From: Paenibacillus_E sp964253085
Lineage (GTDB): Bacteria > Bacillota > Bacilli > Paenibacillales > NBRC-103111
Length of the DNA stretch: 64,000 nt
Reading direction: 5' to 3'
Assembly (NCBI RefSeq): GCF_964253085.1
Contig: NZ_CAXUQH020000001.1
Span: 4,154,001 to 4,218,000, forward strand
The translations under genes and the position numbers were made by a program. The notes beneath the pieces are model-generated. The model searched no databases and was not told where the DNA came from. It was given only the letters and a program-made list of their open reading frames with translations. How positions within the stretch are numbered: the stretch's first letter is position 1; the number at the start of each line of letters is the position of its first letter. Shown piece by piece: positions 8,285 through 17,806 of this stretch.

Positions 8285-9802
8285 TTACTTCTTTTTACTG
8301 GCTAGGTACGCATCCAGCTGTTTTTGATACTCAACTTGGACTTTCTTGACATTAGCATAAGCCTTATCCTTAAACTTCGCTAAACCCTCTTTCGGTTCAA
8401 TTAGACCCAATATAATCGGATCATACAACTCTTTACCCACATTGCTCAATTGTGCAATTTCATTGGATACCGGGCTTGGATCGAAAGTAAATCCGGCAAG
8501 AATATCTGTTGTAAAATTGTTAGGATCCCGCTGCCACTTGTTCAACTTGATAACATCTTCAGGCAAGCTGGCATCGATCCGATCCAACTTGGAGTTCCAG
8601 CCCCACGCGAAAGGAATACCAGCATAAGGGCTTTCTTTAATGGGTTTGAAAAGGCCCTCGCCCGAATCTTCCCAGTTCTTACCCTTTATTCCGTAGGCAA
8701 GTAAGTCGTAATTATCCTTCTGGTTTAACCAATTGACGAATTGAATGGCGCGTTCTTTGTTTTTGCTGACTACTGGGACGGCAATGAAGTTTCCTGCTTT
8801 GAAAGTTGAGGCCATCTTCATACTTGGATCATACAAGCTGAATGCTTCTGCGGAAGCTCCTGGAACTGACTTTTCCAGAGAAGTTCTGGTGCTAAGAGCT
8901 ACACCGAAATCATTGAAGGTTGATACAGCTGCTTTTCCTTTAGCAAATTCCGCATTTTTAAGAATGAGGGCATCTTTGGCAAGAATCATATCCTGGTAGA
9001 ACTTGTGATTTTGTTCGAAATTTTTCATGATCATCGGGTCCATATTATCAAAGATATTATAGGCCTTTCCATCATTGCCTTTGGTATACAGCCCAGGATA
9101 ATTCGAGATAGCGGCAAGATTGGCTTTCGGATCCAGCATACTTGCCATCTTCAAACCAGTATGTTCGGTGCCGTTCGGAATATACGGGGTGATATCCGGG
9201 GCCATCTCTTTCACAGCATACATAAATTTGACCAGATCATCGTAGCTCTTGATCGGAGCAATGCCCAGCTTCTCCCGGATGTCCTTGCGTATAACAAACG
9301 TCCACGGACGAATGAAATTCACTTCAAGCGGTACCGCGTACAATTTACCGTTCACTTTGTTGGCTTCTAGCAGTTGCGCAGAGCGGTTGCTCTTAATCTC
9401 AGGTCCATACTTATCAATGAATGAGTCTAATGGTTCATAGAGCCCAGCTGCAATATTTTGATACGGATTATTGTCCCAAATCAGATCGTAATCTTCCGCG
9501 GAGGACAATGCGACTTGGCGTTTCTGAAGGACATCCGCCCATGGAATAAACACCACGTTCAGCTTCACATTAAGCGAACCGGCAAGACGATTCTCCATCT
9601 CTCCCTTCACTTCACTCCAATTGGCTGGCGGATCTCCCGGGAACATGATTTTCAATGTAACCGGATCTAATTTGGCCACCGTGGAAGCTGCTGGTTTGCC
9701 GGTTGGGGAAGTTGCCGCCTCCTTCGAACCGCAAGCGGCCAATGTTCCTGCCAGTATTAGCGATGTCACCATTAATAAGGTACTTTTACTTCTTAACTTC
9801 AC
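8285..9802 (-). CDS. Extracellular sugar-binding lipoprotein of ABC transporter
   Basis: 505 aa starting at GTG 9802, with AGGAGGGG about 8 bases upstream. The N-terminus is a lipoprotein signal with lipobox LAAC, so the mature protein is lipid-anchored. The length and the LKIMFPGDPP opening fit family 1 solute-binding proteins of the LplA type that pair with LplB/LplC permeases. It is the first gene of the transporter operon and lies just downstream of the AraC sensor gene, on the same strand. Confidence 0.85.
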   Translation of the reverse strand: MKLRSKSTLLMVTSLILAGTLAACGSKEAATSPTGKPAASTVAKLDPVTLKIMFPGDPPANWSEVKGEMENRLAGSLNVKLNVVFIPWADVLQKRQVALSSAEDYDLIWDNNPYQNIAAGLYEPLDSFIDKYGPEIKSNRSAQLLEANKVNGKLYAVPLEVNFIRPWTFVIRKDIREKLGIAPIKSYDDLVKFMYAVKEMAPDITPYIPNGTEHTGLKMASMLDPKANLAAISNYPGLYTKGNDGKAYNIFDNMDPMIMKNFEQNHKFYQDMILAKDALILKNAEFAKGKAAVSTFNDFGVALSTRTSLEKSVPGASAEAFSLYDPSMKMASTFKAGNFIAVPVVSKNKERAIQFVNWLNQKDNYDLLAYGIKGKNWEDSGEGLFKPIKESPYAGIPFAWGWNSKLDRIDASLPEDVIKLNKWQRDPNNFTTDILAGFTFDPSPVSNEIAQLSNVGKELYDPIILGLIEPKEGLAKFKDKAYANVKKVQVEYQKQLDAYLASKKK

Positions 9803-10002
9803 TGTTTAACCCCTCCTGTTTTATGATCAACCGAGCAACGACATAACCATCGTACGCATTTTGGTTTCGTGTGTCCGGTGTGCTCGGTTCGTACTAGATC
9901 ATACCCGGATTGCTCAGTTTCCGTACAGTCCGGTATCTATCAATCAGTATGAAATGTTATAAAGGGGGGAGTATCAATTGCCCAACAATCAGAGTACGAA
10001 TT

Positions 10003-12276
10003 TCAATGCTCTACATCATGTTTTCCCATACGGTATTGGTTCGGCGTCATCCCGGTCGCTCGCTTGAATGCCGCAAAGAAGGTGCTCTTAGTTTGAAATC
10101 CAGACTGTTCCGTTATATCTGCAACGGTCCAATCGGTCGTTGTAAGCAGCTTGATGACATGCTCGATCCGTTGGTCTGTAATATAATCGGATAATGAGCA
10201 ATTAAACTGATCCTTGAATATTTGTCTGGCATAGTTCACAGACATGGATACATGTGCGGCAATGTCATCTACGGAAAGCATCGGATTGTGAAGATGATTG
10301 CGTACATATTCGATCATCTCCGCAGCGACCTCATCCTTTCGGCTCGAGGCATTCTTCTTCCGGTTCTGTTCTATGGTCTGCAGCATCACCTGGTACAGCC
10401 ACGCTTTCACTTCACCTAAGGTGGCGAATTGTTCAAGAAAAGAATGGATACTCTTCATCCCTTGAAATGTTTTATAGTTTTTGAAGCTTTTCATGATGGA
10501 ATAAATGATGTGAGTCAACTGCAGTTTGCATTCCTGATAGCTTAGTTCCTGCATATGCAAGGTGAGGTGATCCAAATAACCTTCAAGTGCTTTATCATTC
10601 TTAAGCTGAACAGATTGAATAACCTGTTTCAACAATGCTTCATCGAGATCACTGTCTTTGCCTCGTTCATATCGCTCCAAATCATCAGAAGTGAACACCC
10701 TATCCTCATGATTAATGAATCCCATTAACGTCAGTTCGTAAAGCTGGTTATAGATAATCTGCAGATTCTCCTCAACATCAAGCACGGAACTGATAGCTGC
10801 ATGCACTTCCAGCTTAAGCCATCGACTGATCTGAACCTTAACGTCATCCATCGCTCCTATTGCTAGTGCCATTTCTTCCTCTGAAGTAGACAAAGAAATG
10901 AGTGCCACAATGTGATCAGAGCCGAAATCGACTGTTTCCGCAACAAACCCGTGATTCGAAAGAACTTCGACCATAATATTCCCTAATGCAAAACGCAATA
11001 ATTTGCGCGAAGCAAAGTCAAACTGTTCTTCGAAGCGTCCGTACGATTCCAGACGAATGACCGCCATACGGAATGATCCCGTTTCGAGAATTTGCGTTTG
11101 GTTCCTAATAAACTCTTCAATTGGTTTGGATGACTTCGAATTAAGAATCCATTGACGCAAGAAATCATCCTTCACCAGAGCTTTGCTGCTTTTGATCGAT
11201 GAATCCAATTGTTCAATCTTCTCAACAAGCGAATGGAAACCGGAATGAATCCATGCCATTTCATTGCCGGCATTTGATGCTTGTAGGATAGCATGTTCCT
11301 TGCCTAGTTTGTTTCGTATTTGAGAGACCAAGTCGCTAAGAGGCTTTAAGCTGCGGTATGATTGCCAAAACAAATATAACAGCAAGGCTAACAGCAGAAA
11401 GATCGAAGAACCAATAATTTGGATACGAATCTTAGCAACCTTTGCTTGCCATAAGGAGATCGGCGCCATGTGATATATATTCCATCCTTCTACAGGAAAC
11501 CGTTCTGACTGAATGGACCAGGTTTCATTGCCAAACTTCCATTTCCAGCCCTGGTCTACTGCCGATTTATCTATTTCCATTAGCGCTTTGGTTAACGCAG
11601 GGTCCGTATTCCCCAGGATGAACTCTTTATTTTTGCCTTCAATATAAATTTTATTAAGATCATCTGCTGAAATCTGCAGCATGTTCTCATTCAACAATGG
11701 TTTACTGAACAGAATTGCAACAAATCCCTGAAAGTTCTGATTAGGTCCGGCTGCTGGTACGACAAGTGCAAGAAACGATTCTCCTCCCACCTCATGGTTA
11801 ACATACTGCAAATACGGCGTTTTTTGATTCTTAATGTAGTCCAACATCGTTTGGTCATAAAAATCCTTTGTCGTATAGATGCTCGATTCAGAAGTGTAGA
11901 TTTGATCAATATTAAAGTTAATTAAATAAATGCCTCGAATGAAAGGCTCACTGCTCATAAATCCCCTTACACTTGTCGCTGCTTTATCCAATGTCAAAGG
12001 GGAATACTGGTCCTCCCCCATGTTTATCCAAAGCGCAATACTTTGATCCGAATAGATTCTTAGCGCAAACTGACGTAATTTTTGCAGGGTAAATTCCGAG
12101 GTTTTAACGATTTGATTAATTTTCACCTGATTGGACTTGTCCGTTTCATCCATCGCGCTTTTAGAGAACTGTTGGCTGAGGAAAACGGTAAATACTAGGG
12201 TAAGCAAGCTCACTGCAATGCAGGAATACATAAATATGTTTAAATACATCTTCTTCGGCTTTATCCGGCTCCACAT
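10003..12276 (-). CDS. Membrane-anchored AraC-family sensor-regulator
   Basis: 757 aa. A membrane segment near residues 12-32 and another near 285-305 enclose a roughly 250-residue extracellular region, probably Cache-like. A cytoplasmic part follows, ending in a two-helix AraC DNA-binding domain (VDDIAAHVSMSVNYARQIF and ITEQSGFQTKSTFFAAFKR, then MTPNQYR). In Paenibacillus such proteins sense ligands outside the cell and switch on a neighbouring transporter and hydrolase locus. Here the target is presumably the genes from 9802 leftwards. The ligand is unknown. Confidence 0.85.
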   Translation of the reverse strand: MWSRIKPKKMYLNIFMYSCIAVSLLTLVFTVFLSQQFSKSAMDETDKSNQVKINQIVKTSEFTLQKLRQFALRIYSDQSIALWINMGEDQYSPLTLDKAATSVRGFMSSEPFIRGIYLINFNIDQIYTSESSIYTTKDFYDQTMLDYIKNQKTPYLQYVNHEVGGESFLALVVPAAGPNQNFQGFVAILFSKPLLNENMLQISADDLNKIYIEGKNKEFILGNTDPALTKALMEIDKSAVDQGWKWKFGNETWSIQSERFPVEGWNIYHMAPISLWQAKVAKIRIQIIGSSIFLLLALLLYLFWQSYRSLKPLSDLVSQIRNKLGKEHAILQASNAGNEMAWIHSGFHSLVEKIEQLDSSIKSSKALVKDDFLRQWILNSKSSKPIEEFIRNQTQILETGSFRMAVIRLESYGRFEEQFDFASRKLLRFALGNIMVEVLSNHGFVAETVDFGSDHIVALISLSTSEEEMALAIGAMDDVKVQISRWLKLEVHAAISSVLDVEENLQIIYNQLYELTLMGFINHEDRVFTSDDLERYERGKDSDLDEALLKQVIQSVQLKNDKALEGYLDHLTLHMQELSYQECKLQLTHIIYSIMKSFKNYKTFQGMKSIHSFLEQFATLGEVKAWLYQVMLQTIEQNRKKNASSRKDEVAAEMIEYVRNHLHNPMLSVDDIAAHVSMSVNYARQIFKDQFNCSLSDYITDQRIEHVIKLLTTTDWTVADITEQSGFQTKSTFFAAFKRATGMTPNQYRMGKHDVEH

Positions 12277-12602
12277 GGCATACCCTACCCTTCTTTCTCA
12301 ATATATCACACGAAAACAATATGACAGGATTCCTGCTTTGTCCAGTATGAATCTTAACAAAGAAGTGTGAATTTTATTACATGAGTAGAGTCATCTTCGT
12401 TTTAAATCATTCTACCAAACCATGTCTGAAAAAATAGATAGTAAACAGATGGAAGCGAAAATAACGGAAAACGTAGTTTCATTAGTTGCCTGCAGTATGT
12501 AGAAAATTTACAATATTTTATTGTTTCAACAAACTGTATTATGAAGTGTGATTAATAGTTCCTCTTAGTACGGTGCTGATGATTTACCAATTATTAATCC
12601 CT
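12277..12602. other. Intergenic region, no feature recognised
   Basis: This AT-rich gap of 326 bases lies between the AraC sensor start and the truncated NUDIX gene. It must contain the sensor promoter, but I found no clear -35/-10 pair, operator or hairpin. Confidence 0.3.
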
Positions 12603-12845
12603 TTAACTCACTTGGTATATGTATGTATTCTGCTGCTCTTTGAGGCTCCATCCAATTAATTCAACCTCTAAGCCCGTTTCTTCTTTTACCGCACGAATAG
12701 CAGCTTCTTCAAGTGTTTCTCCCCGTTCTACCCTTCCACCAGGAAGTGTATAGTAGGAAGATTTCATACCCTTGTTTTTGACCATCAATACATTTTTTCC
12801 TTGTTCATCAAAGAGAAGCACGTAGGCAACATCTACTCTTTTCAT
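12603..12845 (-). pseudogene. NUDIX hydrolase, C-terminally truncated
   Basis: An 80-aa frame with an almost canonical Nudix box (GGRVERGETLEEAAIRAVKEE, where the first Glu of the REUXEE part is Ala). NUDIX enzymes are usually about 130-160 aa and remove nucleotide-diphosphate-linked groups. Here the frame stops after the strand that follows the box, so half the fold is missing. Another frame continues for about 17 codons past the stop, which fits a frameshift. AAGGGG lies about 11 bases before the ATG. Probably a decayed gene. Confidence 0.6.
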
Positions 12846-13097
12846 CTAATAAATCCCCTTCTCGAAGAAATATGAATTATCAACAATTCGTTACTTTATT
12901 GGAACTATCCTGCCCGTTAATCGCCGGGGCCTTGATCACATTACAAACCCCATCTAACAAAGATTCGTAAATTGTATTACCATCTCCTCCACCCTGCTAA
13001 AAAGGCGTTCACCCTTCCAACGCACGTAGACTCGATCTCAAAAAAATGACGTACTACATCTGCTGATGTCACAATGGTTCACCTTTTTTTGTTGATT

Positions 13098-13679
13098 CTA
13101 TTTAAGCAATGTAAGTATTACTTCTACTGAATTATCAACAAATGATCGTTCGGGACGAGCTTTCATGATCACAGTAAGTCCTATTAAAGATACGACTAGT
13201 GTCTGTGCTAAATTCTTTGCGTTAATACCTGTATCAAGCTCACCTGAGTGCAAACCTCGTTCAATCGTTTCTTGAAATATTACCGAAAGATACATCTGAT
13301 GTTCTCTTGTTAGGATTTCAAATTTCTCATCATGAGGTGAAAGTTCTACCATTGAATTGATGCAAAAACATCCCCAGTTCGGGCTTTGTTTATATTCTTT
13401 TGCCACCATATTTTCAAAAAAAGCGCGAAATGCCTCTTTTACGGAAGAATTGTTTTGAAGAATAGTTCGAACATATGCAGCGTGAGAAGTCGTATATTTA
13501 CGCAATGCAGCTTCAAATAGTCCCTTTTTGTCTCCAAAGGCTGAGTATATGCTTGGTCGCTGAATGCCCATTCTTGAAGTCAAATCGCTTATAGAGGTTG
13601 CTTCGAATCCTTTTTCCCAAAATATCTGCATAGCTGCATCCAATGCTTTGCTCTCATTAAATTCGCGTTGTCGTGCCAT
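13098..13679 (-). CDS. TetR-family transcriptional regulator
   Basis: 193 aa with an N-terminal TetR helix-turn-helix (IFWEKGFEATSISDLT, then RPSIYSAFGDKKGLF) and a helical ligand domain. GAGGAAG precedes the ATG. It is divergent from the MFS gene at 13955. A 24-bp imperfect palindrome in front of that gene, and a matching half-site in front of this one, suggest it represses both genes until the efflux substrate binds. Confidence 0.85.
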   Translation of the reverse strand: MARQREFNESKALDAAMQIFWEKGFEATSISDLTSRMGIQRPSIYSAFGDKKGLFEAALRKYTTSHAAYVRTILQNNSSVKEAFRAFFENMVAKEYKQSPNWGCFCINSMVELSPHDEKFEILTREHQMYLSVIFQETIERGLHSGELDTGINAKNLAQTLVVSLIGLTVIMKARPERSFVDNSVEVILTLLK

Positions 13680-13697
13680 AACAACTTCCTCATTTCG

Positions 13698-13714
13698 TAA
13701 CGATCAGTATGTTA
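13698..13714. promoter_or_regulatory. Half-site-like TetR operator near tetR start
   Basis: The motif CAGTATGTTA here matches one arm of the palindrome at 13889-13912. It lies about 20-35 bases upstream of the tetR start, in place for autoregulation. Confidence 0.5.
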
Positions 13715-13847
13715 AAATTGTATTGTGCAAAGAGTGCCCTGTCAATAAGATTAATTTTCACAGTTCTTAAATTCAATGAAAATTTCCTATGAATTCAAGT
13801 TTCAGTCATTTATCTTGTGACCTTCTAAAAGTATCTAGGGTGATAAC

Positions 13848-13876
13848 TTGACAGTTCAAATTATTTAGAGTTATAG
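13848..13876 (+). promoter_or_regulatory. Promoter of the MFS gene
   Basis: TTGACA (13848-13853), a 17-base spacer and TTATAG (13871-13876) form a good sigma-A promoter for the MFS gene. The TetR-type palindrome begins 13 bases beyond the -10 element. Confidence 0.6.
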
Positions 13877-13888
13877 TTAGCACCTATT

Positions 13889-13912
13889 ATAACATACTGT
13901 TCAGTACGTTAT
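13889..13912. promoter_or_regulatory. TetR-type operator palindrome
   Basis: ATAACATACTGT and TCAGTACGTTAT form a 24-bp inverted repeat with 10 of 12 positions paired. It lies between the -10 element and the MFS start, where a bound repressor would block transcription. Confidence 0.7.
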
Positions 13913-13954
13913 TTGGTTTGGCAAAGGAAAACTTAAGGAGGCATTATCTGTACT

Positions 13955-15214
13955 ATGGAAAAGTTCGTTGAAAAAGTCGCAGCATTGGATTATACCTCAG
14001 TAAACGGGGAAACGGTGCAAGATGCGTTAATTACACCAGACTCATTTCCCACCTCTTCAATGTCTCAAAAATTAGCACTCTTGTTTGCAATCGCCTGCGG
14101 ACTGGCTGTCGCCAACATATATTACGCACAACCTTTGCTGGACGCTATTTCAAACGAGTTCGATATTACTCCTTCATCCGTCGGCATTGTTATTACAATT
14201 ACGCAAGTTTGTTATGCACTTGGATTGCTATTGCTAGTGCCCCTCGGCGATTTATTACATCGACGTTGGCTGATCGCTGGACAGATGCTAGTATCCGTGT
14301 TGGCTTTGATTGTGGTCGGTACCGCCACAAACAGTATGGTGCTATTCATAGGCATTGCTGCGGTTGGATTGCTTGCCGTAGTGACACAGACGCTCGTTGC
14401 GTTCGCGTCAACTTTGGCTGCCCCAGCAGAACGAGGGCGTGTTGTGGGTGTTGTGACAAGCGGAATTGTTATTGGTATTCTATTGGCGCGAACATTCGCT
14501 GGCGTATTAACGGATTTAGCTGGTTGGCGTTCTGTCTACCTTGTCTCAGCAGTTTTAACGCTAATTATGGCATGTGTATTGTTTCGGGTGCTGCCGCATG
14601 ATGAGCACAAAAGAGAATCACTATCTTACCTACAGTTGCTTCGTTCGATGCTCACGTTGTTCGCACAAGAACGAATTCTGCGAATCCGTGCTGTACTTGC
14701 CCTGATGATTTTTACTGCTTTCAGTATATTATGGACGTCCCTAGTGCTGCCTCTCAGCGCTCCGCCGCTTTCTCTTTCACATACTGCGATTGGAGCGTTT
14801 GGTCTTGCTGGGGTTACTGGGGCGCTAGCAGCAGCGCGAGCAGGTCGTCTTGCCGATCGAGGTTTAGGGCAGAGGACCACAGGCGTGGCATTGATTCTGT
14901 TGCTTATCTCATGGTTGCCAATAAGTTATACGCAACATTCGCTTCTCGCATTAATCGTAGGTATTGTCCTTCTTGATCTAGCAGTACAAGCTGTACATGT
15001 TACCAACCAGAGCATGATTCTTACTTTACGCCCTGAGGCACGTAGTAGGCTTACTGCTGGTTACATGATTTTCTATTCCATTGGCAGCGCCACCGGGTCC
15101 ATTGCATCTACCAGTATCTATGATTACTTTGGTTGGAATGGAGTGTGCGTGTTAGGTGCATTTGTAAGTGCTTCGGCTCTTCTATTTTGGTTATTGACCC
15201 GTCGTATTCATTGA
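13955..15214 (+). CDS. MFS transporter (multidrug/sugar efflux type)
   Basis: 419 aa with about twelve membrane segments after a polar N-terminal stretch of some 45 residues. The loop after segment 2 (LGDLLHRRWLI) is a variant of MFS motif A. It resembles YgaY-like or sugar-efflux-like drug:H+ antiporters of about 400 aa. AAGGAGG lies about 13 bases before the ATG, slightly long. Divergent TetR control suggests inducible efflux of a toxic compound that cannot be named from sequence. Confidence 0.8.
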   Translation: MEKFVEKVAALDYTSVNGETVQDALITPDSFPTSSMSQKLALLFAIACGLAVANIYYAQPLLDAISNEFDITPSSVGIVITITQVCYALGLLLLVPLGDLLHRRWLIAGQMLVSVLALIVVGTATNSMVLFIGIAAVGLLAVVTQTLVAFASTLAAPAERGRVVGVVTSGIVIGILLARTFAGVLTDLAGWRSVYLVSAVLTLIMACVLFRVLPHDEHKRESLSYLQLLRSMLTLFAQERILRIRAVLALMIFTAFSILWTSLVLPLSAPPLSLSHTAIGAFGLAGVTGALAAARAGRLADRGLGQRTTGVALILLLISWLPISYTQHSLLALIVGIVLLDLAVQAVHVTNQSMILTLRPEARSRLTAGYMIFYSIGSATGSIASTSIYDYFGWNGVCVLGAFVSASALLFWLLTRRIH

Positions 15215-15301
15215 TTATAAGACCGGATATCACATAAGTTATTGGATACTCCCGTCATTATCAAGTTTAATTTACATTTTCCGAATAGTGCCCTTTCGAT
15301 T

Positions 15302-15338
15302 AAAAACAAAAAGAGACCCACAGCAACAGTCTGTGGGT
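15302..15338 (-). terminator. Intrinsic terminator after the 287-aa lipoprotein gene
   Basis: ACCCACAG and CTGTGGGT form an 8-bp stem. On the minus strand it is followed by CTCTTTTTGTTTTTA. It overlaps the stop codon of the lipoprotein gene. Confidence 0.8.
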
Positions 15339-16201
15339 TAATGATGTCGGTCCATTTGTTTTTCCAAGACGCGGCTTTTGGTGTCTGTGGGTATGAACTG
15401 TTTTAAGAACCCATGGTCAAATGTAAAAAAGGCGTAACCATCTTTGTTGCCGATTTCAATGAAATGCTGCCCCTCCTCCACAAAAAGGGATGAGTAAAAA
15501 ACATCTTCGATTACCGCATCAGGGAATAGACTTCTATCCCATTGAATAACAGTCGATTCGAAACGATCATATTCTGCGACCCAACGATGGATCTCCACTG
15601 CAGGCGGCACCCAATCCGTCTGGTTTCCCACCCATTCAGGGATACCGTCATTGTCGAGATCCATCGGGATGGCTGAATGTCCTTGAAAATCGACAACGTT
15701 CCAAGAATCGGTTTTGTGATGATAAATCAACAACCCATTCCTTGCACCTATTTGACCAAAAGGGATTTCAATAGACGCCCCAGACACATCCCCAATTAAG
15801 AAATTCAACGGATTGATCCAGGCTTGATTTTCATTAAAATTGGTCAAGTTACCCAACTTCCATTGCGAGTTCTTTCCCTTGAGATACCCCGTATATATTA
15901 GGGAGGCCTCACTGCCAATTTGATAAATTTGAACTTCCGCCTCAGAGCGAGATAGAACAAAGCTTTTGATAAGCTTCGCCTCAGAAGGAGGAGTGTCTGA
16001 CTCTAGTGGTTGTTCAAAACTTTTACCAAAGGGATAAGTTGTTTGCTCACGAAACAAGTCAGGTCTATAGACCGATTGCTGGTCACTATGTCGAGAATTT
16101 GCTGTTGGCATCCCGGTTTGATGAACCTGATCATTACTGCAAGCGAGAATGCTAAGTAATAGCGGTATCATTACACTGATACACCGGATTATATTCGTCA
16201 A
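15338..16201 (-). CDS. Uncharacterised lipoprotein with a VCBS-like DxDxDG motif
   Basis: 287 aa from TTG 16201, chosen because AGTGAGGT lies 7 bases upstream and the frame then opens directly with a lipoprotein signal ending in LLSILAC. A start at ATG 16243 is possible but poorly supported. The middle contains DLDNDGIPEW, a calcium-binding-like loop typical of FG-GAP/VCBS propeller proteins. The function is unknown, and it has no obvious operon partner. Confidence 0.6.
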   Translation of the reverse strand: MTNIIRCISVMIPLLLSILACSNDQVHQTGMPTANSRHSDQQSVYRPDLFREQTTYPFGKSFEQPLESDTPPSEAKLIKSFVLSRSEAEVQIYQIGSEASLIYTGYLKGKNSQWKLGNLTNFNENQAWINPLNFLIGDVSGASIEIPFGQIGARNGLLIYHHKTDSWNVVDFQGHSAIPMDLDNDGIPEWVGNQTDWVPPAVEIHRWVAEYDRFESTVIQWDRSLFPDAVIEDVFYSSLFVEEGQHFIEIGNKDGYAFFTFDHGFLKQFIPTDTKSRVLEKQMDRHH

Positions 16202-16418
16202 TATATTAACCTCACTTTCCCCTATGTTTTTCCAAAGCATCATTCAATCATATCTTTAAATAACAAAAAAAGGATAGTCTAAAAGGACCAACTTTTTCCA
16301 CATCCTGCCCGTCCGCAGTTTTTTATTTCTCTAACAGATAAGTTGCATATCTCCTCTTCATGCGTTACTATGTTTATATCGACAAATTTGCAGGTCTATA
16401 TAAGGAGGTTTCGCGACG

Positions 16419-17003
16419 ATGTGCCCCCGTACCAAAGAACAAAATGAGCTCATCCGCATGCAGCGCAGTGAACAGATCCTTGACGCTGCCGCTCGCACCT
16501 ACTTCCGCACGGGCGGCAGCTTTGATATTCGCGACGTCGCTCGCGAGGCCGAGATCGGTTACGGCACAGTATACCATTATTACCCCAACCGACATTTATT
16601 AATTGAAGATGTGCTCGCCAGCGGTTTTGAGCGATGCGAGCAAGCTCTGGCCGAATGGGCTAACATCTACGGCGGCGATCAGGATGAGAGACAGATGTTG
16701 ACGTATTGCAAGTCGCTGCTCCGGCTGTGGGAGTCGGACGCCCGTGCATATCTCGTCTACAAAATGGCGGCGGAACATTATGCAGGCTTACCTGAGAGGG
16801 ATCGGCACTCCACCAAGAGACGATTCATGGAACGGCTGTATACCCCGCTCCAATCGTTTGCTCAGCGTGAAGACGACAGCGTCGACCATATGCTTGCCGT
16901 GCTTGTCGGCTGCTGCGGGCTGCACTACTATGCCGGCACTTCCGAGCTGGATGTCGATCGAATTGCGAAGCTCGCGATGCACGCTATTACGAAGGAGTCC
17001 TGA
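16419..17003 (+). CDS. TetR-family regulator
   Basis: 194 aa with an N-terminal TetR helix-turn-helix (FDIRDVAREAEIGYGTVYHY). AAGGAGG lies about 11 bases before the ATG. The gene ends 7 bases before a methionine aminopeptidase gene, so the two are probably cotranscribed. Base composition of this pair (16419-17757) is visibly more GC-rich than its surroundings, which suggests a separate origin. Confidence 0.85.
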   Translation: MCPRTKEQNELIRMQRSEQILDAAARTYFRTGGSFDIRDVAREAEIGYGTVYHYYPNRHLLIEDVLASGFERCEQALAEWANIYGGDQDERQMLTYCKSLLRLWESDARAYLVYKMAAEHYAGLPERDRHSTKRRFMERLYTPLQSFAQREDDSVDHMLAVLVGCCGLHYYAGTSELDVDRIAKLAMHAITKES

Positions 17004-17010
17004 TACGAAC

Positions 17011-17757
17011 ATGGTCATCTTAAAAAGCAAGCATGAAATCGAAGCTATCCGCAAGGCATGCCAAGTGGTGGCCGAATGCCATCGCACGATTGCCCCGCTT
17101 ATTAAACCGGGAATCACGACGAACGAGATTGAGCGCATTTTCGAGGAAATTATTTTGAATCACGGCGCGAAGCCCTACACGAAGGGCTACAAGGGCTATC
17201 AATATGCTACCTGTGCCTCTGTCAACGATGTGATCGCGCATGGCTTTCCTAGCGATAAGCCACTTGAGGAGGGCGATATCGTGACGATCGACACGGTCGC
17301 GGAGCTCGACGGCTGGCTCGGCGATTCAGCGTGGAACTATGCGGTCGGAAAGATCTCGCCGACGGCCGAGAAGTTGATGCGCGTCACGAAGGAATGCCTT
17401 GATCTCGGTATCGCGCAGGCGCAACCCGGCAATCGACTCGGCGACGTGACGAGCGCCATCCAACGACATGCCGAATCGAACGGATTCGGCGTCGTACGTG
17501 ACCTACTCGCGCATGGCATCGGCCGGGACCTGCACGAGGCGCCGAACTATATGCATGTCGGCAAGCCCGGTAAAGGCCTCCGCATCAAAGAAGGCATGGT
17601 GTTCACGATTGAGCCAATGATCACCGAAGGCACTTACTACATGTCAATCGATCCAGACGGTTGGACAGCGCGGACGCTGGACCGTAAGCTCGCAGCCCAA
17701 TACGAGCATACGATCGCCATCACAGCTGATGGACCACAAATCCTGACTGCGCAATAG
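17011..17757 (+). CDS. map: Methionine aminopeptidase, type I
   Basis: 248 aa, the normal length for the minimal bacterial enzyme. It removes the initiator methionine from new proteins. All five metal ligands are visible: the two Asp in DTVAELDGWLGDSAW, His in LLAHGIGRDLHEAP, Glu in FTIEPMITEG and the late Glu in YEHTIAIT. The start at 17011 gives the family N-terminus MVILKSKHEIEAIRKA; a longer frame upstream is a shadow of the tetR gene. The housekeeping copy normally lies in the ribosomal protein cluster, so this is probably an extra copy under TetR control. Confidence 0.9.
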   Translation: MVILKSKHEIEAIRKACQVVAECHRTIAPLIKPGITTNEIERIFEEIILNHGAKPYTKGYKGYQYATCASVNDVIAHGFPSDKPLEEGDIVTIDTVAELDGWLGDSAWNYAVGKISPTAEKLMRVTKECLDLGIAQAQPGNRLGDVTSAIQRHAESNGFGVVRDLLAHGIGRDLHEAPNYMHVGKPGKGLRIKEGMVFTIEPMITEGTYYMSIDPDGWTARTLDRKLAAQYEHTIAITADGPQILTAQ

Positions 17758-17765
17758 AATAATTA

Positions 17766-17801
17766 GAAGCCGACCACGAGGTGGTCGACTTCTTTTTTTT
17801 T
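17766..17801 (+). terminator. Intrinsic terminator after map
   Basis: GAAGCCGACCAC and GTGGTCGACTTC form a 12-bp stem with one mismatch and a 3-base loop, followed by a run of ten Ts. Confidence 0.9.
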
Positions 17802-17806
17802 CCTTA

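Noticed and set aside
16744..17010. Longer methionine aminopeptidase frame starting at 16744
   Set aside because: The extra 89 residues are an out-of-frame reading of the tetR gene; ATG 17011 gives the normal 248-aa enzyme.
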